From positions 11,968,501 through 12,032,500 of the forward strand of contig OY987226.1 of assembly GCA_963920705.1 (NCBI GenBank): 64,000 nucleotides of DNA, written 5' to 3'. The position numbers and the translations under genes are program-made. Shown one piece after another: positions 10,281 through 22,239 of this stretch. The notes beneath the pieces were generated by a model that worked only from the letters and a program-made list of their open reading frames with translations, had not been told where the DNA came from and searched no databases. Origin of the DNA: Odiellus spinosus. Lineage: Eukaryota; Arthropoda; Arachnida; Opiliones; Phalangiidae. Each line of letters opens with the position of its first letter. Positions within the stretch are counted from its first letter, which is position 1.

Positions 10281-12418
10281 AAAAACCCGATTAGAATCAA
10301 CCAAATACTCCGATTAATACTTCATTGGCGTTACATGGGAAATTAACATGGCGAATCTGGATTTTAAATATTTTATTTTGACAAAACTGATAAACGGATC
10401 GGACTCAACTCGCTTTAATGGCAATAGGACCTGGAAATGAACCGAAATCCACCAAAAAAAGTTCCAGATTCGAAACTTTATTTTTGAGTGTTTCGAAAAA
10501 ACGGAAAAAGGGAAAATGAATTTTTGAAGTTTTCGCCAAGTTTCAAAATGTCAAAAATAAAGTTTCGAATCTGGAACCTTTTTTGGTGGATTTCGGTTCC
10601 TTTCGGGGTCCTATTTCCATTAAAGCGAGTTGAGTCCAGTCCGTTTAGTAGTTTTCTCAATATAAAATATTTAAAATCATGATTTTGCATGCTAAATTTC
10701 CATAGACGAGCCAATAAATCATTATTTGGAGTATTTTGTTGATTTTGACCGGGTTTTCTTCTCGTAATTAGTAACGTAATTTATAATTACGCCGTTTAAT
10801 CGTCTTTTAACCGGAAAAAACCCGGTTACAATCACTCAAATACTCGAAATAATAAATTATTTGCGCCCTATGGAGATTTACATGGCGAATCTGGATTTTA
10901 AATATTTTATTTTGACAAAACTGATAAACGGATCGGACTCAACTCGCTTTAATGGCAATAGGACCTGGAAATGAACCGAAATCCACCAAAAAAAGTACAA
11001 GATTCGAAACTTTATTTTTGAGTGTTTCGAAAAAACGAAAAAAGGGAAAATGAATTTTTGAAGTTTTCGCCAAGTTTCAAAATGTCAAAAATAAAGTTTC
11101 GAATCTGGAACCTTTTTTGGTGGATTTCGGTTCCTTTCGGGGTCCTATTTCCATTAAAGCGAGTTGAGTCCAGTCCGTTTAGTAGTTTTCTCAATATAAA
11201 ATATTTAAAATCATGATTTCGCATGCTAAATTTCCATAGACGAGCCAATAAATCATTATTTGGAGTATTTTGTTGATTTTGACCGGGTTTTCTTCTCGTA
11301 TTTAGTAAGGTAATTTATAATTACGCCGTTTAATCGTCTTTTAACCGAAAAAAAAACCCGGTTACAATCACTCAAATACTCGAAATAATAAATTATTTGC
11401 GCCCTATGGAGATTTACATGGCGAATCTGGATTTTAAATATTTTATTTTGACAAAACTGATAAACGGATCGGACTCAACTCGCTTTAATGGCAATAGGAC
11501 CTGGAAATGAACCGAAATCCACCAAAAAAGTTCCAGATTCGAAACTTTATTTTTGAGTGATTCGAAAAAACGAAAAAAGGGAAAATGAATTTTTGAAGTT
11601 TTCGCCAAGTTTCAAAATGTCAAAAATAAAATTTCGAATCTGGAACCCTTTTTGGTGGATTTCGGTTCCTTTCGGGGTCCTATTTCCATTAAAGCGAGTT
11701 GAGTCCAGTCCGTTTAGTAGTTTTCTCAATATAAAATATTTAAAATCATGATTTTGCATGCTAAATTTCCATAGACGAGTCAATAAATCATTATTTGGAG
11801 TATTTTGTTGATTTTGACCGGGTTTTCTTCTCGTAATTAGTAACGTAATTTATAATTACGCCGTTTAATCGTCTTTTAACCGGAAAAAACCCGGTTACAA
11901 TCACTCAAATACTCGAAATAATAAATTATTTGTGCGCTATGGAGATTTACATGGCGAATCTGGATTTTAAATATTTTATTTCGACAAAACTTATAAACGG
12001 ATCGGACTCAACTCGCTTTAATGGCAATAGGACCTGGAAATGAACCGAAATCCACCAAAAAAAGTTCCAGATTCGAAACTTTATTTTTGAGTGTTTCGAA
12101 AAAACGAAAAAAGGGAAAATGAATTTTTGAAGTTTTCGCCAAGTTTCAAAATGTCAAAAATAAAGTTTCGAATCTGGAACCTTTTTTGGTGGATTTCGGT
12201 TCCTTTCGGGGTCCTATTTCCATTAAAGCGAGTTGAGTCCAGTCCGTTTAGTAGTTTTCTCAATATAAAATATTTAAAATCATGATTTTGCATGCTAATT
12301 TCCATAGACGCGCCAATAAAACATTATTTTTTAGCATTTTGTTGATTCTGACCGGTTTTCTTCTCGTAATTAGTCACTTAAATTATAATTATGCCGTTCA
12401 AATGAATTTTAACCAGGA
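10281..12418. repeat. Array of four about 534-bp units, each a large inverted repeat
   Basis: The word AACCCGGTTACAATC (or a close variant) opens units near 10281, 10815, 11348, 11884 and 12419, giving periods of 533-536 bp. The four full units differ by only a few bases. Within unit 1 the 24 bases at 10464-10487 (ending CTTTATTTTTGA) recur as a perfect reverse complement at 10551-10574. The complementarity continues outward, imperfectly, over about 200 bp on each side, through the phrase ACTCAACTCGCTTTAATGG and its partner CCATTAAAGCGAGTTGAGT. The spacer is about 63 bp. Each unit is thus a pair of about 267-bp monomers in opposite orientation. Mirror-image 64- and 78-codon open frames arise on both strands from the symmetry and are not genes. 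Confidence 0.93.
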
Positions 12419-12640
12419 CAAAACCCGGTTACAATCAATAAAATAGTCGAAATAATAAATTAGTGGCTCCCTATGGAAATTTAACATGCGAAATTTTGTT
12501 TTTAAAATATTTTATTTTGTGAAAACTAATTGACGAATCGATGTCAATAAAACCCCGAATAGAACCGAAATCAACCAAAAAAGTTCCAGATTTGAAACAC
12601 TATTTTTGCACTTTTTGTAGCGAACGAGAAAAATTGAAAT
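12419..12640. repeat. Partial, diverged fifth unit of the array
   Basis: It starts with AACCCGGTTACAATCAATAA and follows the left arm through GGCTCCCTATGGAAATTTA, ACTAATTGACGAATCG, GAACCGAAATCAACC and AAGTTCCAGATTTGAAAC, with many substitutions, then similarity fades. It lacks the right arm, so the array ends inside a unit. Confidence 0.8.
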
Positions 12641-14638
12641 CCGATTTAGTTTTTTATGGCTCTCAATAATTTCCGACCCCCCTCCCCCAAAGACGATAAA
12701 AATCATAAAACGCTGAGTCAAGCGTATCTGGTATCTCGCCTACCGTGGCGCGTCAAGTTCGCCGCTATCATTTTTACACTCATCTTATTTCTTCCAATTC
12801 GGTTCGTTAATCGTGTTTTTAGTCGTTTATAGTTAAATTTTATTGATTTTACATTAGTTTCGAACTTAAAACGGCAGCTAATTAGAGTATTTTAATTCGA
12901 AACGAGAATATCTTGAAACGTTACGAGTGGAGTTAGCGGAATCGGGTAGAGGTATTTTAAACCTAAAAACGCAAATGTCAAAATCGCCATTGCCCGACTA
13001 AAAGCATGACTGTTGAAGTAAAAATACGTATTTGGTAATAGGAACCTTGGCTTTGAATTATTTATTGCTTGGTGATTAAAATCAGTGAAAGTGATAAGGT
13101 TAAAGACCTAAAATATTCTATCAAAGGATTTCTACCAAGACTAGGAACCCCAGCTGAATTCTTCTAACGTCTAATCGTAAGTTGTAACTTTTTACTTAAT
13201 TTTGGCCTTGCGGACGTGTTTGCATTTTAGAAGAATAGATCAAAATTTGCGAGAGGTGTTTTAAAAGATAAAATAAGCACCATAAACTTGGAACGAGGGA
13301 AAATAGGCCTAGTAGGCCAAATATAAAACGCACCGGCGTTTTTCCTATGAAATTTCAGTGTGAAAAAAAAAATGAAAATTCCTTTGCTAAGCTCCATCTA
13401 GGCCTTATAATATAATATGTAACAACATTTGTTGACAGTACAGGAGATACTGGGCATAAACTCCCACGAATAGTCAACTGTACATGGAACCCTACATCAC
13501 TTCGAATACTTTGTAAGTAAAATTACGTCAGCTATACGTTTTCTCACACATCAAAAATGATTTACCCAATTGAAATCTATTTTTATAAATTTTTACCGTT
13601 TTATTTTCAGAGGTATTTTGCCCTTCTCCCCCCCCCCCCCCCCACGAGTTCGCGCCAAAATAGTTGCATGTCATCCCATTTTCCCCTCCTCGGCCTACGG
13701 GAAATAGTTTTTTTTTGTCGTTCGGTCAAACTTCAAAGCTTAATTTGCCTACTCGCCCGTCAAGCTCGCCTCTTCCATTTTTACACTGGTTTAACGTGAA
13801 ATAGTGTCAGAGGTTGTATTTTTAAATAATTTTTAATTAATTTTAAAATATTTAGGCTCAAAATGGTCGGAAATTTGAGTATTTTGAACCGAAACCATAA
13901 GATTAGGCTTAAGTGAAAAGGAACTTACGGAAGTGGTTTTTGACTTTTGTGTAACCCCTAACCTTGGCGCTCGCGGCTCACGATAGTTTCGACTTTCGAA
14001 TTCGGTAATTTTGGTTTATATAATCACAATTAGGCGATAAGGGGAGAATATGTTGTTAAAAGTAAACGAATTGCGTACGCCATTAAGTGTGAGTTCAACA
14101 TGGTATTTGAGTAACAATCCGAAATCTATCAAAAGGTAAGAGTAAATCCGAAATTTCAACTTTTAATTTTAGGCCTAGGTTTGAATGCAAAGTGTAAGTT
14201 TAAACTAATCACAATTAATTTAAACGTGGGATAAAATCCCAACATAATTAGTTAATAATAGGTTTACTATAATTTGACTTAATACAAGGATAATTTTAAT
14301 TTCATCTATCAACATTTCATATATTCAAAATTTATGATAATAACTATGGTTTAAAAACTCCCATTAGAATAGAGCGATTACACAAATGATACTCTAATCC
14401 TACCTATTTTACGTAACAAATTATAATGAAATTCTTCATCGCGAGCCAAAATTCGTCAAACTTTATAAATTGGCGGTTAAAAAAATGGTAGCGAAAGGTT
14501 GCGTGCAGGTGAAAAAAGTTAAGCATAATCAGATTTTAATTAAAAAACAGTGCTGCAGTAATTTTCTTTAACTATTTTGAGTGTTTCACAAATGTTTTTA
14601 CTGTTATATAATGATCGTGTACGTTGTATTTTGTTTAG
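12641..14638. other. Gene-free stretch with a diverged about 1-kb-spaced duplication
   Basis: Segments at about 12735-12940 and 13745-13910 resemble each other: CGTCAAGTTCGCCGCTATC against CGTCAAGCTCGCCTCTTCC, both followed by ATTTTTACACT, and later GAGTATTTTAATTCGAAAC against GAGTATTTTGAACCGAAAC. A 16-base C run lies at 13628-13643. A sequence CAAAAG|GTAAGA at about 14133 could be a splice donor. No coding exon is evident. Confidence 0.55.
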
Positions 14639-14640
14639 AA

Positions 14641-14730
14641 ATGACTTCAAATGACCAAGGAGTGTTTGTGGTGAGCGGCACATTCAATCATAACCGAAGG
14701 ATTAAGTTTAACCAAAAAAAAAAGGTTTGG
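14641..14730 (+). CDS. Possible short coding exon, unrecognised
   Basis: A good acceptor (TGTATTTTGTTTAG, ending at 14638) is followed two bases later by an ATG and thirty open codons (MTSNDQGVFVVSGTF... ending KKKVW). The exon ends exactly at a consensus donor, TGG|GTAAGT. If spliced to the next good acceptor (TTGATTGCAG near 14926) the frame stops after four codons, so either another acceptor is used or this is a very small protein. A 5' non-coding exon could end at the GTAAGA near 14133. I recognise no family. The coincidence of both splice sites with an open frame is suggestive only. Confidence 0.25.
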
Positions 14731-17635
14731 GTAAGTCTTTGATACTTTAAATATTTAATTCTGGTTTGCTTGGAGGAGGGGCATTCTGACAAGTATAAAT
14801 TTTGAAAGTTTACATTTTGGGGTATATCTTTCGTTTTTAAACATTAAGAAACCAAATTATTTATGTCGTAGTAATAATTAATATGGAAGATCTTTAAAAC
14901 ACTTGTAAGCCTACATTTGATTGCAGATTTCCAATTTATAGGTCAAACGTTGAATTTGACCCGTAACCCTGTTTAATTCTTGACCTAAGGGTCAATCTGA
15001 TAACCATTATAAACTAATCAATATCAGCGTCGTACTATTAATTTACAAAACATGATTAACCACCCTCTGTGCAAAAAACACGCAATTAGACTTTTTTACC
15101 TCTGTAACTACCGTACTACATAAGCTGGGTTATCATTTAATATCAATGAAATTAGAAAATGGAATAATTTTGGGCGTAAATAATAATTATCTGGCCCGAA
15201 TGTCAGTCAATATTATAGTTATGTTTATTTCACGAGGAGTAAAAAATAACCTAAACTAAGGCGGATTAATATCGAATGTTGAATAAAGATTCCTAACGAG
15301 TTCAACTAAATTTGACCAGGGAAAATTTGAGAACGCCCTTCATGCACAACAAAATATCTAGATGGTCAGTTGACTTTCGGTTCTTAGCAGACTAATCTCT
15401 ACGCTCTATCTTTAAGCGTTCTAATCCTAAAAATACAACTTAGTCTAGCTTTTATACTTGTTGAAAACTGACAGTGGTTATGATTATATGATTATAATTT
15501 ATCCATGGAAGAAAACTTAATGGAGTAGAAGCTATGCTATAAGGTTACGTGAGCAAATTGGTTATATAAAACTACTTTTCCAAAGCATAAAGTAATCCAG
15601 CCTCGTCTATTGTACATGTATACCCAAGCATATAGCCAAAGCTTTACAGCTGGCATGCTAGAGCGTGTTACCAGGTGATTAAAGGTATGATGTGAACCAA
15701 AAAAAAAAAAAAAAAAAAAAAGCCAGGGGCAGGAGAACATCTTTTGTTTCACAATACAGAGAGAGCGAAACCGAAAGAAAGACGGGATGTAAGGGGAGAA
15801 ACTAGATAAATGATAGTTTCTTTTATGGCAGTGAGGTTTTTTATTTCTTCCCCTATTTATATATATAGGTCTACAATATGATTTTATGTCATCTTGATTT
15901 GCCAACACGTACAAAACTACCCTTCCATTTAATTCTATGACCTGTTTATTTAGAGATAAATGAGGCTCGTAGCTTTGCCCATATTGAAATATAAAGGTGA
16001 AAAAGCTCTAACATCCCTAAGATGGTCGAGGGGCGAAACTAGGCGGAGCTAGGGGAAAGGTAATGGAAGAAATATAAACTAATGAAAAAAATTTCCCCGA
16101 GTTCCATGGTTTTATAATTTTGAATAGGATAGGGTCAATTAATAATTTTATAATAACATTCCAACAAATCTACAATCAAGAATCGCGGGTTTTCACTAAG
16201 TATAATGTTATGCTTGCCTGCTTTGCTTTAATTTGAGGGATCAGTTTGAAATATAATCAAGATTAAGTTTGTAGGTACTGAATTATCTTACTGATTGTAA
16301 CTAAAACGGGGGAAGGGGATGGAAATATCTGATATCAGAAAGCTCGGTTCTAATATATAAACTTCTGATAAGGTGTTTTTTTTCATATGATAGCTATAAT
16401 ATAATAAGTGTTCTTGTAATTAACGAGTATGAAAGTGACCAATTTTCAATCAATGTGGATTAGGACACTTGATTACATTAGTTATATCAGTTTAAATGAT
16501 ATACCAGTCTTGGGAAAAAAAGGGGGCCCATTTTAAGGATTCACTATTAAATATTGGTAATCCTAATTATTAAATTTAAGATAATACTGATTGAATTAGC
16601 TTTAATTGGCTTTAGAATTTTTTTTTAGATTAGAACGAAAGTTACTTTCTCGAAACTTAAACATTTCTTCCAAAAAATAGGTAATCCTCCGTATCTTCAC
16701 CTAATGAAATATTTATTAGTAAAACCACTCAAAACCATCATTTACCAATTTAAATAATATACTTAAAACAACAATTATAATAACCAAATCAATCGTCCTG
16801 TTTTCCCACTTTCTCAACTGAGTAGCAGACGCTTTTCTTAGAACTTAAGCATACGACGTAACCCTTCACCTTTGCCCCACAACTTTTTAATCCTTGAACT
16901 CTCTCGGGACCAGAAACGGAAAAGTGGAATAAAGGCGCTAGATTTAAAGTTGCATGGTTCTATTATGATAATTTTATGACTATTATACTCAAATGTAAAG
17001 ATATGCCGTCACCGATTTCTCATGAGATCCTAAGAGAATTTTAATAGAATTTTCGGGAAGTTCGTTAATATAAACATTTCGTGTAAAATTTCCTATGCCT
17101 CTCGGAGATACAGCCTTTGCTGTAATCAAGCGGTAGTCTACCGTAGGCAAATGCTGAACGCGGTTAATACCTCCAAGGACGTCTGGTCTGTTGCTTATGA
17201 CACTCGGGCTGGACTTGGAATTTTGCTGCCCTCCGCCATAAGAAAAATAAGATAATTTTTGTTTTCTTCACTAAAATTACAATAATGATTGAAAGCTTTA
17301 CCCCTAGCTTTAGATTTTGAGAATAAATATAGGAGATTATGTAGAAATTACCTTGAAATTATAGGAGAATATAGGAAATGAGGTCACCTTGATATTTTAT
17401 CATCATAATCATATTTTTTTGTAACCCAATAATCCTTACATTGAATGTCATGGTCGCGTGTCTATTAGAAAGACATCTGATTTTCGCGTAATTCTTCCAC
17501 GCGATATGGTTGCTCATACAGAAAGTAATACCTTTTATATTAAAAATATAGTTAATTTTATTTAATTACGATTACGAATCAAACGAAGTACATCATCAAT
17601 CGAAAAACATATGTAATTTTGTTATTTTATTTTTA
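14731..17635. other. Gene-free stretch
   Basis: No recognisable exon, transposon ends or tandem array. It contains a 23-base A run at 15699-15721. A 125-codon minus-strand frame at 15914-15537 crosses that A run as poly-Phe, which argues against a real protein. Confidence 0.55.
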
Positions 17636-17639
17636 AAGT

Positions 17640-17770
17640 TTCTTAAACATGCGTGAACCCAAAGGTTCCACATTTTGAAAATAGCTTTTTTAATAGTATG
17701 AAAATAAATAATCCATAGAATTTCCTAAGAAATGGTGACAACATCACTTTAGATTCCCAAAAGGTTTAAT
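17640..17770. repeat. Dispersed repeat, copy 1 (partner at 23560)
   Basis: Shares an ordered series of words with 23560-23690: AACCCAAAGGTTCC / AACCCAGAGGTCTA, TTTTAATAGTATGAAAA / TTTGAATAGTACGAAAA, then GGTGACAACATCACTTTA / GGTGACAACATTACATTTA. Both are in the same orientation and diverged. No terminal structure was recognised, so the family type is unknown. Confidence 0.6.
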
Positions 17771-17774
17771 TTAT

Positions 17775-18720
17775 TATCTTGTAAAATAAATACAATGTGT
17801 ATATTTATTTTTCGTGGAGGAAATTAAGGTTGAAATTGGCGGAGTTCACTCACTCAACGGAGAACACTGTTCAAACAATGTATGACTACTTTGAATTTGA
17901 ACCTCATAGCGTAAAATATTATACAGGGAGGGGGAGGGCCATACGGTACTATTAAGAGAAGGTTGCTATGGTTACGGATAACAAAACATCCACCCTAATG
18001 AAAGGCCGAACTGCAAAAGTCCCCCTTCTCCCCACCGACTAATCTAATAGGCCTACGTACTATAAAACTATGGCGGGAATAAATTTCGAATAAAGGTGGG
18101 TGGAACCAGAAACGAAAAAAGGGCCTATTTCTGGCTGGCTGACTACGGAGGAAAAGCTTAAGCAAAAATAAGTTATCAAAAAAATAAAAAAAATAGTACC
18201 TCGGGTCGGTTTGATAGGTTGACACGTTTCCGTTCGCGAGCCTTTGTTTTCACCGATTTTATGCTAATATTTGAGCGACTTGATGTGATTATGCTTTTAC
18301 ATTAGTCTTTTAGTTTTACTTGTTAGTTCAGTAAAGTTTTTTGTTGTGTTTTGGACAACTTTTGGTTTGAATTTAGTTGATTTTTGATTCTATGGATTAT
18401 AATTTCAACTTAAAGGGATAGTACGTGCTGCTAGTTAAATTGTTAAATGACTCGAAAATACTTTATTTTGGAGGGAAAACAAAGAGTAACCAGAAAATAT
18501 AAGGTTGTCCCACAGAGTACTCAGTTTATTGAAATAAATTCCGAATATCTCGACAAATTACAACAAATGATAGCTTCAAAACTGAGGCTTTTGCTCTTTC
18601 AAATAACGAATAGAGCACTGGGTCGCCTTTACATGAACTTTTCTGTTTTGGAGGTACTTTCATAAGATATTGACACCAATTTTACAAACAAACAACTTTT
18701 TAAGCTATGGGTCGAGCTCG
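17775..18720. other. Gene-free stretch
   Basis: A 72-codon plus-strand frame (18447-18662) ends near a GAG|GTACTT that could serve as a donor, and TTAGTTCAGTAAAG near 18323 resembles an arthropod initiator. Neither is strong enough to call a gene. I see nothing else. Confidence 0.45.
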
Positions 18721-18729
18721 GGGGCCCTG

Positions 18730-19275
18730 GCCCAACAGGCCCACGCGTAAAGAATAAAATACTATATTTTAATAGTCCTACATAATCCTATAATTTCCTG
18801 AAAGGCTCTTTAAAATCCTAAATTTTTGGACTTTATCCGTAAATTATTATTGTTATTAAGGCCATATCCTATCTTTATATAGGCGTAACCTTTCAGTACA
18901 ATCTCCTAGACCAAAACTGATTGTACCGTTAGAAAGTAGACATTCCGTTCATTAATTTCGAATAATAAAATTGACATACCGCTTGAAAAGGTTGCCTCGC
19001 CACTAGATACAAATTGAGACAAGTCCAAAAACTACCCATAAAATTTTCCTTTCATTACTGTCTAAAACTAGTGAAATATAATAAGCGCCCTATATAATCC
19101 CATAATTTTATAAGGTCCTATAAAATCCTTTAATTTTGCAAGAGGAATGCTATTTTTCCTATTAAAAATTTTCAATTAACGGCCTACTATACTACTTATC
19201 TAAGTTAATCAATCTGTAAATTCATGGATTATTTTAAAAAACTCTGTTTTTGACCCGGGCCTTGTTGTAATTTTA
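18730..19275. mobile_element. Possible decayed TIR element with CCTATAAT-type repeats
   Basis: Near 18736 the sequence CAACAGGCCCACGCG faces, near 19268, a stretch whose reverse complement begins CAACAAGGCCCGGGT. Inside are CCTACATAATCCTATAATTT (18777) and GGTCCTATAAAATCC (19116), which recur at 19.7-20.2 kb and 50.4-50.5 kb. A copy of the about 150-bp repeat also found at 45.6 kb lies in the middle (18890-19050). No target duplication was found, so the ends are uncertain. Confidence 0.4.
18880..19050. repeat. About 150-bp dispersed repeat, copy 3
   Basis: Contains ATCTCCTAGACC, ACTGATTGTACCGTTAGAAA, GTAGACATTCCG and, later, GACAAGTCCAAAAACTACC. These match in order the two tandem copies at 45570-45860 (TCTTCTAGGCATG, ACCGATTGCACCATTAGAAA, AGGGAAGTCCAAAAATTAC). 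Same orientation, moderately diverged. Confidence 0.7.
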
Positions 19276-19707
19276 TTTACTTAAGCAAAACTTAAAAGTA
19301 AAACACTAAAGTTGGAAGCGCTATAAAGTACCGCCTATTTCTACAATCAAATGCGTTCTACAGTCAGATCCGGGCGTCAACTAAAAATTTGTTCGCCTCA
19401 TTCAGTTCGTGCTTTGATTTCAAGAAAGGCAAATGATTTCAAATGAATTCCCACCCCTGAGACCATTAAGGACCCGCTTTTCCATTTCTAACCCCCCCCC
19501 CCCCCTTTTAGATAGGGCAAATTTTTTGGTAAAACACTCGACGTAACTTCGTAGATACTATACGGAGAAAGTTTGGCGTGTAGGCACAGGGTGTTACTTT
19601 AATAAAAAAGAAAAGACAACTGCCAAGACTACGCCCTCCCCTTCAGCGCCCTTAGTATCTTAAAGAGCAAGTTTCATCATAAATCAATGAGTTGCTAAAT
19701 AATAGTC

Positions 19708-20237
19708 CAGGGCTCCCAGACTACCTATAATACCTATAATTACCTATAATTCTGAAGTGATCCTATAAAAACCTATAATTTCACTTTTTAACCTATAATA
19801 CCAATTTTTTGGGGAATTTGTTCAATTTCGGTGATAAAATTCGAAAGGAATGAACTATATAACTATAAAAATTATACTTTTGCTTGAAAAAGTGCAAATG
19901 ATTGCAAAAAAAAAAAACCAAGCTGTGGCAGAAAGGTTTCCTCTCCTAGGTCACTGGTAATTATTACTATATTTTTTAGAGGTTAGGTAGACTGTCGAGA
20001 GGGGCGTGAGTAGCTAGTAGTGCCAAAGAAAGGCAGAGGGACAAGTCTAGAGGCTATAGAACCTATATTGCATTATATGTCAGGGAAACCTACCCATAAA
20101 ACCCCTATTTTTCGAAACTAAAAACCTATATAAAGTCCTATAAATTGATATTTTTGGACCTATAAACTACCTATATTTTTGGCTTTTAAAACCTATAATA
20201 CCTATAATGTTTTCTGGGCTATGCGCTGGGAGCCCTG
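19708..20237. mobile_element. Non-autonomous hAT-like element, 530 bp
   Basis: The ends are perfect 12-bp inverted repeats CAGGGCTCCCAG. The flanking 8-mers TAATAGTC (19700-19707) and TAATACTT (20238-20245) agree at six of eight positions, as expected for an old hAT 8-bp duplication. Beneath both ends are clusters of ACCTATAAT in the same orientation: three close copies at 19722-19752 and several at 20105-20213. No transposase frame is present, so this is a MITE. The superfamily is inferred from the CAGGG end and the duplication length. Confidence 0.75.
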
Positions 20238-20245
20238 TAATACTT

Positions 20246-22060
20246 CAAGAATTACTTATGCTAGGTTTTGTCTATTTACGTGTGTCTGGCCACTTTCAAA
20301 AATCTCGAGACGGACAGACACAGTCTTAAAGGGACGGTCTACGATTTTTAAATCCCCTTTATAGTCGCCTTCTTTTCTAGCTCAGCTGTGTGCGTAAGGG
20401 AAGAGCATTTTAAAGGGGCAAATTTCAGAGCAGATAGGTCCATTTGGTTTTTACGAGAAATTGGTGACAGCTAGGACTATTAACAATGGACACCAGCTAT
20501 ATATATAGAAGAATAACAAAATCTCGCATTCATAGGCTCCCTCTATCGGGAAACAATGACAAAAGTAGTAACTAATGAAACAACGTGAGCGCCTTCCTAT
20601 TTTTTTATCCAGAGTAGCCACGAACGTGGTTTTGTTGGTTCCTACTTATTTGCCCACTCTTTGACGTTTGAACGCCTTGTTTGGTTATCTGTTAAAGGCC
20701 CTATTTGCCCTGAAATTTGTGACTTCCGTTATGCTCACAGCCTAGCTTTGACTGTGCAGTTTCCTATGGGCAACGTCGCCTGCTAAGATAGGAAAGAGAC
20801 TTCTCAAAGGGTATATTCCCCGATTCCTTCTAAGATAGGTGACCATTACTAATAGTGATAAAAAATATAAATATATATATTCCAAAATTAGTTGTAATGA
20901 TTCTTATATCAAATGAATTCATTATGAAAATCATATTAATCACAAGTACAACTCAACTTTTCGATTCGATATATCGTAAGACTTTCTCTTTTATGCTTTT
21001 TGAATCAAGGGGGGGGGGGAACTGGAATATAGTGTTAGCATTAGCCCGCTTTCGATCGTATAAAATATACGAAAGAATATCGTTGTATGCCATGTTTCCA
21101 TTTCGTTATATTCGAGCCTATCCGGCGAAGGTCGACGCTAATGAGACGAGATCAGACTACTTAATGAGTTATTATAATGAGATTCCCTCAATTTTTTTCC
21201 CCCTTACGTGACGGAAATTTTTCCCAGAGATGGCGGCTTCAGCGCCTGCCGCGTGACGTTAATGTACAAGATTTTAATTAACGACCGGTTTTCTTTAGAC
21301 GAAAACTTATATTTTTTTTCCTATCGTCTCGTCCAGGATGGAAAATTTTAAATAATGAGAATTTTCACCTGTTTTCGCATTATACAATTTTTAGTAAACT
21401 TGGGTTCGGGTTTTGGGAGACTGGCGTTTGTCGATTAGCGAGGCTTGTGTTCAGTGTAGCGGCAATTTTAATTTAAAAGATTTTAAATGAATACTTACCT
21501 TTAGTTTGTTGAGTTTCCGATCGGATAGGTTTCAATCAGAATTATTTTCTTGTTTACAGATGGAATACTGGGTGTTCTGTTATTTTGAATTAGTCGTTAA
21601 GTTTAGTGTAGGTTTTGTATAAAAGCAAATGGTTTACTGTCTCGTACTTGAGGCAAAATTTAACTTCACATATTGAAATTTCATAGTTATTTATTAGGTT
21701 GCGCCTTAATTGGTTTAATTTTCGTATTTGAGCTATGAAGAGTAACTTAATCAATATTCCGAGGGTTTCTTTAAGGTCGTGGTTTTTAGAGGTTAAATAG
21801 ACATAAACTATAACAGTAAGAAAGACACATTAGTATCCGCTAGTATCTTCCCTTATTTCGATAATAATTAACTTCATGTCATCATTTTTACCCCGTCCAA
21901 TTTTGACTTGTACTTGCCTTATTTTAGCAACCGAAAATGAAAAATTAAAATAGTGAAACATTTAATTTTTCCGTATAAACCAGGTCCAAAACGTATTCGA
22001 GAAATTTAAACAATTATTGGACTGGTTTTTGGTATTGAAATTAATTTCAGAGAAGTATAA
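20246..22060. other. Gene-free stretch with possible promoter motifs
   Basis: A 118-codon plus frame (20855-21208) has no recognisable features. At 21229-21260 GAGATGGCGGC (YY1-like) is followed by GTGACGTTA (half CRE) in a GC-richer patch, a combination seen near housekeeping start sites. On the minus strand AAAG|GTAAGTATT (about 21503) is a strong donor-like site. A run of ten G lies near 21009. None of this is enough to name a gene. Confidence 0.4.
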
Positions 22061-22066
22061 AATTTG

Positions 22067-22084
22067 ATTAATCAGCTGATTAAT
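22067..22084. other. Perfect 18-bp palindrome
   Basis: ATTAATCAGCTGATTAAT is its own reverse complement, with an E-box core CAGCTG. It could be a homeodomain/bHLH site or simply chance in AT-rich DNA. Confidence 0.9.
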
Positions 22085-22239
22085 TTTCTTTATCATTTAT
22101 TCATATCGCCATCTGGTGAAAGCTTTAAAAAACTCAATCGTGATAGCGGCTTTGAAGAGTGAAATAATGATTTTATTTACGTAACCGATACTTCAAACAA
22201 ACTTTAATGTTTAAATTTCAATTTAACCATAAACATTAT

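Noticed and set aside
10478..12305. Repeated 64- and 78-codon frames on both strands
   Set aside because: They recur once per 534-bp unit and mirror each other because each unit is an inverted repeat. No domain is recognisable.
15537..15914. 125-codon minus-strand frame
   Set aside because: It runs through a 23-base A run read as poly-Phe, and neither flank resembles a known protein.
18447..18665. 72-codon frame ending near a GTACTT donor
   Set aside because: Too short, and the donor is weak. No upstream acceptor or downstream exon was found.
20855..21211. 118-codon plus-strand frame
   Set aside because: With about two-thirds A+T, one or two frames this long are expected by chance in 64 kb. 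No domain, splice context or codon bias supports it.
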